A stretch of DNA of 64,000 bases, taken from Seminibacterium arietis. GTDB taxonomy: Bacteria > Pseudomonadota > Gammaproteobacteria > Enterobacterales > Pasteurellaceae. The stretch is from NCBI RefSeq assembly GCF_042675725.1, contig NZ_JBHTJN010000012.1:1-64000 (forward strand). Direction: 5' to 3'. Under the pieces are notes generated by a model. The model was not told the DNA's origin, ran no database searches, and was given only the letters and a program-made list of their open reading frames with translations. The position numbers and the translations under genes were made by a program. Of this stretch, positions 17,997-26,942 are shown piece after piece (within the stretch, counting starts at the first letter, position 1; every line of letters begins with the position of its first letter).

Positions 17997-18593
17997 ATGA
18001 AATTTAAAAAATTATTTACAATATTTCTATCGTTATTTTCAGTATTACTTAGTGCCTGTCAGGGAGAAACTAATTCAGTTCTGTATTTTAATCCTCCATC
18101 ACCAATAAACAATTTCAATCCGTTAAATCAAAATGCAATACTAAATATTGTTGTTCGTGACAACCGTAATAAACCTGAAGTATCAAATTATGTATCTGCT
18201 GGAAAAAATTTCAACCTTTACGCACAACCTCAAGTAGCACAATTATTTGATCAAGTTATAAAACAAGATCTGAATGCAAAAGGATTTCATATTGCAGCCA
18301 CTCCCGTACAAGCTAATACAAATTTAATTGTAAATGTAAATCATTTTTATGCTAATGTTGAACAAGGCAGTTTGCGTCATAAGATAACTTCTAGCATTCA
18401 ATTAAACATTCAAATTCAAGGAGTAAAAGGGCAATTTAACAAAAATATTGGAGGGACAAGGACAGTAGAAGGTGCCTTTAATGCAAAAAATGAAAAAATC
18501 CAAAAAGTATTGAGCGACACATTAAATGATGTAGTACGATCTATTTATCAAGATCAGGAAATTCCCAATGCAATTAATCGCTATTTAAATTAA
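17997..18593 (+). CDS. yajG: YajG family lipoprotein
   Basis: A 198-residue lipoprotein. The start is ATG 17997 with GAGG 7 bases upstream; the frame opens earlier only with TTG. The signal MKFKKLFTIFLSLFSVLLSAC ends in a lipobox, with Cys21 lipidated. The body resembles E. coli YajG: conserved VVRDNR, a region of LIVNVNHFYANVEQG, then TRTVEGAFNAKNEKIQKVLSDTLNDVV. Function is unknown. It is divergent from bolA, as yajG is in E. coli. No ampG follows here. Confidence 0.85.
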   Translation: MKFKKLFTIFLSLFSVLLSACQGETNSVLYFNPPSPINNFNPLNQNAILNIVVRDNRNKPEVSNYVSAGKNFNLYAQPQVAQLFDQVIKQDLNAKGFHIAATPVQANTNLIVNVNHFYANVEQGSLRHKITSSIQLNIQIQGVKGQFNKNIGGTRTVEGAFNAKNEKIQKVLSDTLNDVVRSIYQDQEIPNAINRYLN

Positions 18594-19059
18594 ATATCAA
18601 AATTACTATACTAAAATTATGAAATCTACACCTTATTAATCGACTTTAAAATAAGAAGTAAGGTGTGGATTTATTTATAATATAACTTAAAGTAATAAAT
18701 CCTACTGGATTAAATTCTTTTTTGTTAGCTAAATAAACATTGGAAATAAAATAAAGCTTGTGTCTGTGCTAAAATAGTCTTTCTGTTATATCACTTAATA
18801 AATTTAATAATCATAATAACTTATTTCAGATAAACAATCTCTATATAGAATTCGTATCTTGCTTTCTAAGAAAAGTTGAGTTTTGAACAAATCTCTCATA
18901 TCGCCTAGTATAAAAATGGTAATATCATCAATTCATAAAAATTTAGAAAATAAAATTATCATTGAACATATAAAACATATAATAAGAATAATTCATCAAA
19001 ATCAATCACAAAGTGCAGAATAAAGGAAATAGGAAGAAAAAGAAAATAATAAAATAAAA
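18594..19059. other. Long non-coding gap between yajG and the alpha operon terminator
   Basis: About 465 AT-rich bases with no ORF I can support. An imperfect hairpin (ACACCTTA 18628-18635 with TAAGGTGT 18659-18666) could end the yajG transcript. Nothing else stands out. Confidence 0.5.
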
Positions 19060-19085
19060 CCCCGATAATTATTAATAAATCGGGG
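19060..19085 (-). terminator. Terminator of the alpha operon
   Basis: CCCCGAT (19060-19066) pairs with ATCGGGG (19079-19085). On the minus strand the stem is followed by GTTTTATTTTATTATTTTC. It lies 20 bases past rplQ and is the strongest terminator in the ribosomal region. Confidence 0.9.
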
Positions 19086-19105
19086 TCAATTATTATATTT
19101 AGATT

Positions 19106-19495
19106 TTATTCCGCTGCTGAAACTTCTTCAGAAACAGCTGGGCGATCAACCAACTCAATATAAGCCATTGGTGCGTTGTCACCAGCACGGAAACCACATT
19201 TTAAAATACGGGTATAACCACCTGCACGTTGTGCAAAACGTGGACCTAAATCATTAAACAATTTTGCAACAGTATCAATGTTGCGAGTACGAGCAAAAGC
19301 TAAACGACGATTTGCAACGCTATCTTCTTTTGCTAGTGTAATTAACGGTTCAACTACACGACGTAATTCTTTTGCTTTTGGCAAAGTAGTCTTGATGATT
19401 TCATGACTTACTAATGAACTTGCCATGTTACGAAACATCGCTTGGCGATGGCTGCTATTACGGTTTAGTTGACGACCACTCTTACGATGGCGCAT
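19106..19495 (-). CDS. rplQ: 50S ribosomal protein L17
   Basis: A 129-residue L17 lying near the peptide exit tunnel. It opens MRHRKSGRQLNRNSSHRQAM, the universal L17 start, and contains ETTLPKAKELRRVVEPLITLAK-type sequence (here IIKTTLPKAKELRRV). It is the last gene of the alpha operon, 40 bases after rpoA. Confidence 0.98.
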   Translation of the reverse strand: MRHRKSGRQLNRNSSHRQAMFRNMASSLVSHEIIKTTLPKAKELRRVVEPLITLAKEDSVANRRLAFARTRNIDTVAKLFNDLGPRFAQRAGGYTRILKCGFRAGDNAPMAYIELVDRPAVSEEVSAAE

Positions 19496-19535
19496 GATCT
19501 TATCCTTCTCAGAAAAATCTTAACCTATGACTAAA

Positions 19536-20525
19536 TTAGTCCTCAGCAATACTAGCTGGAGGCCAATTTTCAAGTCGCATACCTAGTGTTAGACCACGTG
19601 AAGCTAAAACATCTTTAATCTCAGTAAGAGATTTTTTACCTAAATTAGGGGTCTTTAATAGCTCAACTTCTGTACGCAATACTAAATCACCGATATAATG
19701 AATTGTTTCTGCTTTCAAACAGTTAGCAGAACGAACTGTCAATTCTAAGTCATCAACAGGACGTAACAGAATTGGATCAAATTCTGGTTTTTCTTCCTTG
19801 ACTTCAGGTTGACGAACATCTCGCAAATCAACGAATGCATCTAATTGCTCTGCTAAAATTGTTGCTGAACGGCGTATTGCTTCTTCAGGATCAAGTGTTC
19901 CATTTGTCTCTAATTCAATAACTAATTTATCCAAATCAGTACGTTGTTCAACACGAGTTGCTTCTACATTATAAGCAATACGGTTAACTGGACTATAACA
20001 AGCATCAACCAATAACCGACCAATTGGTCTTTCTTCATTTTGACTATGAACTCTAGTAGATGCTGGAACATATCCTCTACCACGCTGAACTCGAATACGC
20101 ATATTAATTGATGCATTTTCATCTGTCAGGTTGCAAATAACATGATCAGGATTAACAATTTCAACATCACCGTCATGAATGATGTCAGCCGCAACAACAG
20201 GGCCAATTCCAGACTTGTTAAGTGTCAGAAATACATCATCTTTATTCTGCACTCTTACCGCTAGACCTTTTAAGTTTAGAAGGACTTCAATAATATCTTC
20301 TTGAACACCCTCTTTACTGCTGTATTCATGCAATACGCCATCAATTTCTACTTCCGTTACGGCACAACCCGGCATTGAAGATAAAAGAATACGACGTAAT
20401 GCATTTCCTAGAGTATGACCGAAACCACGCTCCAACGGTTCTAAGATCACCTTAGCATGAGTAGAACTAATTTGTTCAATATCAACTAACTGTGGCTTTA
20501 AAAATTCTGTAACAGAACCCTGCAT
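19536..20525 (-). CDS. rpoA: DNA-directed RNA polymerase subunit alpha
   Basis: A 329-residue alpha subunit. The N-terminal assembly domain (about 1-235) contains LEPLERGFGHTLGNALRRILLSSMPGCAV. A linker (about 236-248) is followed by the C-terminal domain that contacts UP elements and activators such as CRP, with NCLKAETIHYIGDLVLRTE and LGKKSLTEIKDVL. The length equals the E. coli protein. It sits between rpsD and rplQ in the normal alpha-operon order. Confidence 0.99.
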   Translation of the reverse strand: MQGSVTEFLKPQLVDIEQISSTHAKVILEPLERGFGHTLGNALRRILLSSMPGCAVTEVEIDGVLHEYSSKEGVQEDIIEVLLNLKGLAVRVQNKDDVFLTLNKSGIGPVVAADIIHDGDVEIVNPDHVICNLTDENASINMRIRVQRGRGYVPASTRVHSQNEERPIGRLLVDACYSPVNRIAYNVEATRVEQRTDLDKLVIELETNGTLDPEEAIRRSATILAEQLDAFVDLRDVRQPEVKEEKPEFDPILLRPVDDLELTVRSANCLKAETIHYIGDLVLRTEVELLKTPNLGKKSLTEIKDVLASRGLTLGMRLENWPPASIAED

Positions 20526-20557
20526 TTTATCCTCTCTTTGCTATGAAACTTTAACTA

Positions 20558-21178
20558 TTATTTAGAGTAAAGCTCAACGATCAGATGTTCGTTAATGTCT
20601 GCTGATAAATCAGAACGCTCAGGAACACGTTTGAATACACCTTCCATTTTAGCTGAATCAACATCCAACCAAGTTGGTTTTTCTCTTTGTTCTGCCAATT
20701 CCAATGAAGCTTTAATACGAGCCTGTTTCTTGGACTTTTCACGAACAGCGATAACATCATCAACTGAAACTTGGAAAGATGGGATATTAACCACACGACC
20801 GTTTACAACAATAGCTTTGTGGCTCACTAACTGGCGAGCTTCAGCACGAGTTGCTGCGAATCCCATACGGTAAACAACATTATCCAATCTACCCTCTAAT
20901 AATACTAATAAATTTTCACCAGTATTACCTTTCAAACGGTTTGCTTCTTTATAATAGTTACGGAACTGACGTTCTAAAATACCATAGATACGACGAACCT
21001 TTTGTTTTTCACGTAACTGACTACCATAGTCTGATAAACGTGGTTTGCGAGCACCATGCTGACCAGGTGCTGTATTAATTTTACATTTTGAATCAATCGC
21101 ACGTACACCTGACTTAAGAAATAAGTCAGTGCCTTCGCGACGGCTTAGCTTGAGTTTAGGACCCAAATATCTTGCCAT
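20558..21178 (-). CDS. rpsD: 30S ribosomal protein S4
   Basis: A 206-residue S4. It binds 16S rRNA early in assembly, and in gammaproteobacteria it represses its own operon through the leader before rpsM. It begins MARYLGPKLKLSRREGTDLF and has an S4 RNA-binding domain (about 95-160: RLDNVVYRMGFAATRAEARQ). The matching mRNA target is visible at 21965-22046, so autoregulation is likely kept. Confidence 0.99.
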   Translation of the reverse strand: MARYLGPKLKLSRREGTDLFLKSGVRAIDSKCKINTAPGQHGARKPRLSDYGSQLREKQKVRRIYGILERQFRNYYKEANRLKGNTGENLLVLLEGRLDNVVYRMGFAATRAEARQLVSHKAIVVNGRVVNIPSFQVSVDDVIAVREKSKKQARIKASLELAEQREKPTWLDVDSAKMEGVFKRVPERSDLSADINEHLIVELYSK

Positions 21179-21205
21179 TTTACTTTCTCCAACTATCTTA
21201 CGCCA

Positions 21206-21595
21206 TTAAACACGACGTTTTTTCGGTGGACGACAACCGTTATGTGGAATCGGAGTCACATCAGTAATGTTCGTGATACGGAAACCCGCAGCATTCAACG
21301 CACGAATTGTTGACTCACGACCAGGACCCGGTCCTTTAACCATAACTTCCAAGTTCTTTAAGCCGAATTCTTTAACAATTTCAGCACAACGTTCAGCAGC
21401 AACCTGTGCTGCAAATGGAGTTGATTTACGAGAACCACGGAAACCAGAACCGCCAGCTGTAGCCCACGCAAGAGCATTACCTTGGCGATCAGTAATAGTA
21501 ACGATAGTATTGTTGAAAGAAGCGTGGATATGAGCTACGCCATCTACAACTTGTTTTTTTACACGCTTACGTGTACGAACTGGTGTTTTAGCCAT
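21206..21595 (-). CDS. rpsK: 30S ribosomal protein S11
   Basis: A 129-residue S11 of the 30S platform. Signatures are VAHIHASFNNTIVTITDRQG, GSGFRGSRKSTPFAAQVAAE and the C-terminal ITDVTPIPHNGCRPPKKRRV. It lies 15 bases after rpsM and 27 before rpsD. Confidence 0.99.
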   Translation of the reverse strand: MAKTPVRTRKRVKKQVVDGVAHIHASFNNTIVTITDRQGNALAWATAGGSGFRGSRKSTPFAAQVAAERCAEIVKEFGLKNLEVMVKGPGPGRESTIRALNAAGFRITNITDVTPIPHNGCRPPKKRRV

Positions 21596-21610
21596 TTAAT
21601 TTACCCCGAC

Positions 21611-21967
21611 TTATTTTTTGATCGGCTTACGTGGACCCTTACGGGTACGCGCATTAGTTTTAGTACGTTGACCACGTACTGGTAAACTACGACGATGACG
21701 TAAACCACGATAACAGCCTAAATCTAATAAGCGTTTTATGTTAAGTGTTACTTCACGGCGTAAGTCACCTTCAACGGTAAATTTACCAACTTCGTCACGC
21801 AGCTTATCAATCTGCTCTTCAGACAATTCTCTGATCTTCACATCTTCAGCAACACCAGCTGCTGCACAAATGGCTTTTGAGCGTGTTTTGCCAATACCAT
21901 AAATTGCTGTCAAAGCAATCACTGTATGTTTGTGATCAGGAATGTTAATGCCTGCAATACGGGCCAC
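21611..21967 (-). CDS. rpsM: 30S ribosomal protein S13 (GTG start)
   Basis: A 118-residue S13 of the 30S head. It begins ARIAGINIPDHKHTVIALTAIYGIGKTRSK after the initiator and ends ARTRKGPRKPIKK. The start codon is GTG (21965-21967), inside the sequence AGGAGTGCATAGTGGCCC, which matches the E. coli alpha-operon start region as I remember it. It is the first gene of the alpha operon and the point where S4 represses translation. Confidence 0.99.
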   Translation of the reverse strand: MARIAGINIPDHKHTVIALTAIYGIGKTRSKAICAAAGVAEDVKIRELSEEQIDKLRDEVGKFTVEGDLRREVTLNIKRLLDLGCYRGLRHRRSLPVRGQRTKTNARTRKGPRKPIKK

Positions 21968-22046
21968 TATGCACTCCTATTATTTTAACTAATTGATACA
22001 CTGATCTTGAAAAGCCCGTTCTCAGGATACTCAAACAGTATATCAA
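21965..22046 (-). promoter_or_regulatory. Alpha operon leader (S4-binding pseudoknot)
   Basis: On the minus strand TTGATATACTG (22036-22046) pairs with CAGTGTATCAA (21993-22003). These enclose TTTGAGTATCCTGAGAACGG and GCTTTTCA, which are nearly identical to the E. coli alpha-operon leader I recall. The leader then runs through AGGAG to the GTG start of rpsM. In E. coli S4 binds this nested pseudoknot and traps the ribosome. The preserved helix, loop sequence and GTG start argue that the same control operates here. Confidence 0.9.
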
Positions 22047-22058
22047 GGACATAAATGA

Positions 22059-22081
22059 GCTGAGCATTTTACATGCTCAGC
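22059..22081. terminator. Hairpin between rpmJ and rpsM
   Basis: GCTGAGCAT (22059-22067) and ATGCTCAGC (22073-22081) form a 9-bp stem. The T7 run (22084-22090) is on the plus-strand side, so it terminates well only for antisense transcripts. In the sense (minus) direction it lacks a clean U tract and may act as an attenuator or processing site at the spc/alpha boundary. Confidence 0.55.
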
Positions 22082-22106
22082 AGTTTTTTTGCAAGAAAAA
22101 TATTAA

Positions 22107-22220
22107 TTAACCTTGACGTTGTTTATGTTTTGGATCACTACACAAAACACGAACAACACCATCACGTCTAACAATTTTGCAATTACGACATAATTTCTTT
22201 ACGGAAGCACGTACTTTCAT
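22107..22220 (-). CDS. rpmJ: 50S ribosomal protein L36
   Basis: A 37-residue L36 read directly from the minus strand. It begins MKVRASVKKLCRNCKIVRRD and ends DPKHKQRQG. It is the zinc-binding (C+) form: Cys11, Cys14, Cys27 and His32 are the predicted zinc ligands. It is the last gene of the spc operon, 28 bases after secY. Confidence 0.97.
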   Translation of the reverse strand: MKVRASVKKLCRNCKIVRRDGVVRVLCSDPKHKQRQG

Positions 22221-22248
22221 TGCCTATCCTTTCTTTCTATTGGGACAA

Positions 22249-23574
22249 TTATTGTCCAAAACCTTTAAGGTTTGCTTTTCTCAACGCAGATTCATACTTC
22301 GTTGACATTAAATGACTTTGAATCTGAACGATGAAATCCATAATTACCACAACAACAATCAATAATGATGTTCCACCAAAATAAAACTGGACATTCCATG
22401 CTGATGTCATGATATAAGGAACTAAACATACAAACGTAATATAAAGACCACCAATCAATGTTAAACGGATCATGATCTTATCTATATAGCGTGAAGTTTG
22501 TTCACCTGGTCTAATTCCGGGGATAAATGCATTAGATTTTTTCAAATTATCTGCTGTATCTCGCGGATTATATTGCATTGCAGTATAAAAGAAACTAAAG
22601 AAGATAATCGCTACTGCATACACAATCAAGTATAAAGGTTGACCTGGATGCAATAACATCGACAAATCAGTCAACCAATCTAAACTTGAACCCTGTCCAA
22701 ACCAAGATGTAATGGTAGCAGGGAACAATATTATACTCGAAGCAAAGATTGCAGGAATAACGCCAGCCATATTTACTTTTAATGGCAAATGAGAAGTATG
22801 CCCTCCCAAAATTTGGCGACCTTGCTGACGCTTAGCGTATTCAACTTTAATTCTTCGTTGTCCTCGTTCAACAAAAACAACGAAATAAGTTACTGCAAAC
22901 ACAATAACTGCAATTAACAAAAGCACTAAAACATGCATTTGCCCTTGACGTGCTTGCTCAATAGTTTGACCAATTGCAGAAGGAAGACCTGCTACAATAC
23001 CAGCAAAAATGATTAAAGATATTCCATTACCTATACCTCTTTCTGTGATTTGTTCACCTAACCACATAAGAAACATAGTCCCAGTTACAAGACTAATTAC
23101 TGCGGTAAAGTAGAAGCCAAAACCCAAATTTGGTACAAGATCAGGCAACATATTAGGTAACCCAGTTGAAATACCAATTGCCTGAATAGTTGCTAAGGCA
23201 AGCGTCGAGTAACGAGTGTATTTACTGATTTTACGTCGACCGCTTTCTCCCTCTTTCTTTAATTCAGCTAATGCTGGATGAACCGTTGTCAATAATTGAA
23301 TGATAATCGATGCCGAAATATAAGGCATGATACCCAAAGCAAAAATCGAAGCTCGGCTTAGTGCACCACCAGAAAACATGTTAAACATATCAATGATAGT
23401 GCCCTTTTGTTGTTCAAGTAATTGAGCTAACACGGCTGCATCAATACCAGGGACAGGAATAAAAGAGCCAATGCGAAACACAATCAACGCACCTAAAACA
23501 AATAATAACCTGCGTTTAAGCTCGCTTGTGCCACTTTGGGTACTCCTTGTTTGATAACCTGGTTGCTTAGCCAT
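22249..23574 (-). CDS. secY: Protein translocase subunit SecY
   Basis: The 441-residue channel subunit of the SecYEG translocon, with ten predicted helices. Signatures are the N-terminal SELKRRLLFVLGALIVFRIGSFIPVPGID, the plug region MFNMFSGGALSRASIFALGIMPYISASIIIQ, and the cytoplasmic loop VFVERGQRRIKVEYAKRQQG that docks SecA and ribosomes. It lies 7 bases after rplO in spc order. Confidence 0.99.
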   Translation of the reverse strand: MAKQPGYQTRSTQSGTSELKRRLLFVLGALIVFRIGSFIPVPGIDAAVLAQLLEQQKGTIIDMFNMFSGGALSRASIFALGIMPYISASIIIQLLTTVHPALAELKKEGESGRRKISKYTRYSTLALATIQAIGISTGLPNMLPDLVPNLGFGFYFTAVISLVTGTMFLMWLGEQITERGIGNGISLIIFAGIVAGLPSAIGQTIEQARQGQMHVLVLLLIAVIVFAVTYFVVFVERGQRRIKVEYAKRQQGRQILGGHTSHLPLKVNMAGVIPAIFASSIILFPATITSWFGQGSSLDWLTDLSMLLHPGQPLYLIVYAVAIIFFSFFYTAMQYNPRDTADNLKKSNAFIPGIRPGEQTSRYIDKIMIRLTLIGGLYITFVCLVPYIMTSAWNVQFYFGGTSLLIVVVVIMDFIVQIQSHLMSTKYESALRKANLKGFGQ

Positions 23575-23581
23575 CTCTTAA

Positions 23582-24016
23582 TTATTCCTCAATTGAGCCA
23601 CCAGCAGCTTCAATCGCTGCTTTTGCACCTTTAGTTACACGCAATCCACGAACAATTACCGCACTTTTCACTTCACCTGCAAGAATTACTTTTGCAAATT
23701 GAATATCTTTAGTGATAATGTTCGCAGCTTTTAGTGAATCTAAAGTAACAATATTGCCCTCAACTTTAGATAGTTCATTCAAACGAATTTCTGCAGTAAC
23801 AGCAGACTTCATTGAAGTAAAACCAAACTTTGGTAAGCGACGGTATAAAGGCATTTGTCCACCCTCAAAACCGCGACGGACACCGCCACCAGTACGAGCT
23901 TTTTGACCTTTATGACCTTTACCACTGGTTTTACCTAAACCAGAACCAATACCGCGACCTAAACGCTTAGCAGAATGCTTAGCACCCTCAGCCGGAGATA
24001 GAGTATTTAAACGCAT
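23582..24016 (-). CDS. rplO: 50S ribosomal protein L15
   Basis: A 144-residue L15. It opens MRLNTLSPAEGAKHSAKRLG, followed by the glycine-rich GRGIGSGLGKTSGKGHKGQK that threads into 23S rRNA. It contains the only exact uptake signal within the ribosomal genes (23658-23666). It is 3 bases from rpmD. Confidence 0.99.
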   Translation of the reverse strand: MRLNTLSPAEGAKHSAKRLGRGIGSGLGKTSGKGHKGQKARTGGGVRRGFEGGQMPLYRRLPKFGFTSMKSAVTAEIRLNELSKVEGNIVTLDSLKAANIITKDIQFAKVILAGEVKSAVIVRGLRVTKGAKAAIEAAGGSIEE

Positions 24017-24019
24017 CTA

Positions 24020-24199
24020 TTACTCCTCCACTTTAACCATATATGAAACTTGGTTAATCATACCACGCACTGCAGGGGTATCAATTAATTCTACAGTATG
24101 ATGCATACGGCGAAGACCAAGACCACGCAACGTAGCTTTATGCTTCGGTAAACGAGCAATTGAACTACGAACTTGTGTTACTTTAATAGTTTTAGCCAT
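24020..24199 (-). CDS. rpmD: 50S ribosomal protein L30
   Basis: A 59-residue L30 (MAKTIKVTQVRSSIARLPKH). The frame can be opened at a TTG two codons earlier, but the ATG at 24199 gives the family start and length. It sits between rpsE and rplO. Confidence 0.98.
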   Translation of the reverse strand: MAKTIKVTQVRSSIARLPKHKATLRGLGLRRMHHTVELIDTPAVRGMINQVSYMVKVEE

Positions 24200-24205
24200 T
24201 TTCAA

Positions 24206-24706
24206 TTACCCCAAAATTTCATCAACAGTTTTACCACGTTTTGCAGCAACCATTTCTGGTGATTTCATATTTTCTAAAGCATCAATAGTTGCACGAACAA
24301 CATTGATCGGATTCGTTGACCCATACGCTTTAGAAAGAACGTTACGTACACCTGCTACTTCCAGTACTGCACGCATAGCACCACCAGCGATGATTCCTGT
24401 ACCCTCACTAGCTGGCTGCATAAACACACGTGAGCCTGTGTGGGATCCTTTAATAGGATGTTGTAAAGTACCTTCATTCAATGCGATATTAATCATATTG
24501 CGACGTGCTTTTTCCATCGCTTTTTGGATTGCTGCCGGAACTTCACGGGCTTTACCATAACCAAAACCTACACGACCATTTCCATCACCTACTACTGTTA
24601 AAGCAGTAAAGCTCATGATACGACCACCTTTTACAGTTTTTGATACACGGTTTACCGCGATTAGCTTCTCTTGCAGTTCACCAGCTTGTTTTTCGATGTT
24701 TGCCAT
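24206..24706 (-). CDS. rpsE: 30S ribosomal protein S5
   Basis: A 166-residue S5, involved in decoding accuracy and mRNA unwinding. It has the double-stranded-RNA-binding N-domain with VNRVSKTVKGGRIMSFTALT and the C-domain segment MRAVLEVAGVRNVLSKAYGS. The spacing of 6 bases to rpmD and 16 from rplR is typical for spc. Confidence 0.99.
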   Translation of the reverse strand: MANIEKQAGELQEKLIAVNRVSKTVKGGRIMSFTALTVVGDGNGRVGFGYGKAREVPAAIQKAMEKARRNMINIALNEGTLQHPIKGSHTGSRVFMQPASEGTGIIAGGAMRAVLEVAGVRNVLSKAYGSTNPINVVRATIDALENMKSPEMVAAKRGKTVDEILG

Positions 24707-24722
24707 CTAAAATTACCCTCTA

Positions 24723-25076
24723 TTAGAACTGTAGACCAGCTTCACGGGCAGCGTCCGCTAAAGATTGGACACGACCATGATATTTAAAACCAGAACGATC
24801 AAAGGCTACATTTGTAATGCCTTTAGCCAATGCTCTTTCTGCAACAACTCTACCTACTGCTGCAGCAGCATCTTTATTTCCAGTATATTTCACTTGCTCA
24901 CTAATTGCTTTTTCAACTGTAGAAGCAGCAGCAAGCACTTCCGAACCGTTTGGTGCGATCACCTGTGCATAGATATGACGAGGAGTACGGTGAATAACTA
25001 AACGAGTTGCACCTTGCTCTTTCATCATATGACGTACACGAGTTGCACGACGGATACGAGCTGATTTCTTATCCAT
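24723..25076 (-). CDS. rplR: 50S ribosomal protein L18
   Basis: A 117-residue L18, a 5S rRNA-binding protein of the central protuberance. It begins MDKKSARIRRATRVRHMMKE and ends RSGFKYHGRVQSLADAAREA. It lies 13 bases after rplF. Confidence 0.99.
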   Translation of the reverse strand: MDKKSARIRRATRVRHMMKEQGATRLVIHRTPRHIYAQVIAPNGSEVLAAASTVEKAISEQVKYTGNKDAAAAVGRVVAERALAKGITNVAFDRSGFKYHGRVQSLADAAREAGLQF

Positions 25077-25089
25077 AGTGTTACCTTAA

Positions 25090-25623
25090 TTATTTCTTCT
25101 TAGCCTCTTTTGTACGTACTACTTCATCAGCATAACGTACACCTTTACCTTTATAAGGCTCAGGACGGCGATAAGCACGAATATCCGCAGCCACTTGACC
25201 GATTAACTGTTTGTCCGCACCTTTCAACACGATTTCAGTTTGAGATGGACATTCAGCCGAGATACCAGCGGGTAATGCATGCTCAACAGGGTGAGAATAG
25301 CCTAAACTTAACGCAACGACATTGCCTTTAATTTGAGCTCTGTAACCAACACCCACCAATTGTAACTTTTTAGTAAAGCCTTCTGTAACACCGATAACCA
25401 TTGCATTGACTAACGCACGTGCTGTACCAGCTTGAGCATTAGCACCTACTACACCTTCACGAGGTGAAAAGGTTAATTCATTATTATCTTGTTTAACTTC
25501 GACTGAATTGTGAATAGTACGAGACAACTCACCATTTTTTCCTTTAACTGTTAGTAACTGACCGTCAAGTTTTACCTCAACGCTGGCAGGAATACTAACA
25601 GGTGCTTTTGCAACACGAGACAT
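25090..25623 (-). CDS. rplF: 50S ribosomal protein L6
   Basis: A 177-residue L6 with two tandem similar domains. It begins MSRVAKAPVSIPASVEVKLD and carries the C-terminal signature RAYRRPEPYKGKGVRYADEV. It helps form the factor-binding region near the sarcin-ricin loop. It lies 15 bases after rpsH. Confidence 0.99.
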   Translation of the reverse strand: MSRVAKAPVSIPASVEVKLDGQLLTVKGKNGELSRTIHNSVEVKQDNNELTFSPREGVVGANAQAGTARALVNAMVIGVTEGFTKKLQLVGVGYRAQIKGNVVALSLGYSHPVEHALPAGISAECPSQTEIVLKGADKQLIGQVAADIRAYRRPEPYKGKGVRYADEVVRTKEAKKK

Positions 25624-25638
25624 CTTCCTACCTCTCTA

Positions 25639-26031
25639 TTAAGCTACATAACAGATAACTTCACCGCCTAAGCCTGCTTGACGAGCAGCACGGTCAGTCA
25701 TCACACCTTTTGATGTAGAAATAACAGCGATTCCCAATCCACCCATTACTTTCGGTAATTCATCTTTACGTTTATAAATACGTAAACCAGGACGACTTAC
25801 ACGCTGGATACTTTCTACAACTGGTTTTCCTTGGAAATATTTTAAAGTAATTTCCAATTCAGGTTTAACACCTTCTAAAATTTTGACGCTATCAATATAA
25901 CCTTCATCCGCTAATACGTTGGCAATTGCCACTTTTAGCTTGGAGGAAGGCATAGTGACCGCAACTTTATTCGCAGCTTGACCATTACGAATTCGAGTCA
26001 ACATATCTGCGATTGGATCTTGCATACTCAT
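25639..26031 (-). CDS. rpsH: 30S ribosomal protein S8
   Basis: A 130-residue S8 beginning MSMQDPIADMLTRIRNGQAA, with the C-terminal signature GLGIAVISTSKGVMTDRAAR. In E. coli S8 also represses the spc operon by binding mRNA near rplE; I did not find a clear S8 mimic here by eye. It follows rpsN by 36 bases. Confidence 0.99.
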   Translation of the reverse strand: MSMQDPIADMLTRIRNGQAANKVAVTMPSSKLKVAIANVLADEGYIDSVKILEGVKPELEITLKYFQGKPVVESIQRVSRPGLRIYKRKDELPKVMGGLGIAVISTSKGVMTDRAARQAGLGGEVICYVA

Positions 26032-26067
26032 TGTGCTTTTTCTCCGATTCCAAAATAAAGTGGTAAA

Positions 26068-26373
26068 TTACCAACTTGCCTTTCTAAGACCTGGAACTTC
26101 ACCACGCATCGCTGCTTCACGAAGTTTTATCCGGCTTAAACCAAACTTACTTAAAACACCATGTGGGCGACCAGTTTGGCGACAACGGTTACGTTGACGG
26201 CTTGGGCTTGAATCACGCGGTAGGGTTTGTAATTTTAACACCGCATTCCAACGTTCTTCATCAGAAGAATTAACGTCAGAAATGATTTTTTTCAACTCTA
26301 CACGTTTAGTATAGAATTTTTCAGCCAATTTTACGCGTTTTACATCGCGTGCTTTCATTGATTTTTTAGCCAT
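26068..26373 (-). CDS. rpsN: 30S ribosomal protein S14 (zinc-free type)
   Basis: A 101-residue S14 of the long, zinc-independent form. It begins MAKKSMKARDVKRVKLAEKF, and the C-terminal region reads RQRNRCRQTGRPHGVLSKFG without the CxxC pairs of the short form. It lies 12 bases after rplE. Confidence 0.99.
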   Translation of the reverse strand: MAKKSMKARDVKRVKLAEKFYTKRVELKKIISDVNSSDEERWNAVLKLQTLPRDSSPSRQRNRCRQTGRPHGVLSKFGLSRIKLREAAMRGEVPGLRKASW

Positions 26374-26385
26374 TTGTAACCTGCC

Positions 26386-26925
26386 TTATTTACGGAAAGG
26401 GAAATTAAAGGCAGCTAATAGTGCTTGACCTTCTTCATCACTTTTCGCAGTGGTTGTGATAGTAATATCTAAACCACGAACACGATCCACTTTATCATAA
26501 TCGATTTCAGGGAAGATGATTTGCTCACGCACACCCATACTATAGTTACCACGTCCATCAAAAGATTTCGCACTTAAGCCACGGAAATCTCGAATACGTG
26601 GAACAGCAATAGTAATTAAACGTTCTAAGAATTCCCACATACGCTCACCACGTAGTGTCACCTTACAACCGATCGGATACCCCTGACGGATTTTAAAGCC
26701 AGCAACAGATTTGCGTGCTTTTGTTACTAAAGGTTTTTGACCGCTAATTGCCGCTAAATCTGCTACCGCATTATCAAGCAATTTTTTATCGGTCAATGCT
26801 TCACCCACACCCATATTCAGGGTAATCTTTTCGATTCGTGGGACTTGCATGACAGAAGCGTAGTTGAATTTCGCTTTCAATTCATTTACTACCGAATCTC
26901 TGTAGTAATCATGCAGTTTCGCCAT
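26386..26925 (-). CDS. rplE: 50S ribosomal protein L5
   Basis: A 179-residue L5 that binds 5S rRNA and contacts P-site tRNA. Signatures are VPRIEKITLNMGVGEALTDK and AGFKIRQGYPIGCKVTLRGE, with an FPEIDYDKVD block near the C-terminus. It lies 17 bases after rplX. Confidence 0.99.
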   Translation of the reverse strand: MAKLHDYYRDSVVNELKAKFNYASVMQVPRIEKITLNMGVGEALTDKKLLDNAVADLAAISGQKPLVTKARKSVAGFKIRQGYPIGCKVTLRGERMWEFLERLITIAVPRIRDFRGLSAKSFDGRGNYSMGVREQIIFPEIDYDKVDRVRGLDITITTTAKSDEEGQALLAAFNFPFRK

Positions 26926-26942
26926 CGCATTACTCCAGTTTG

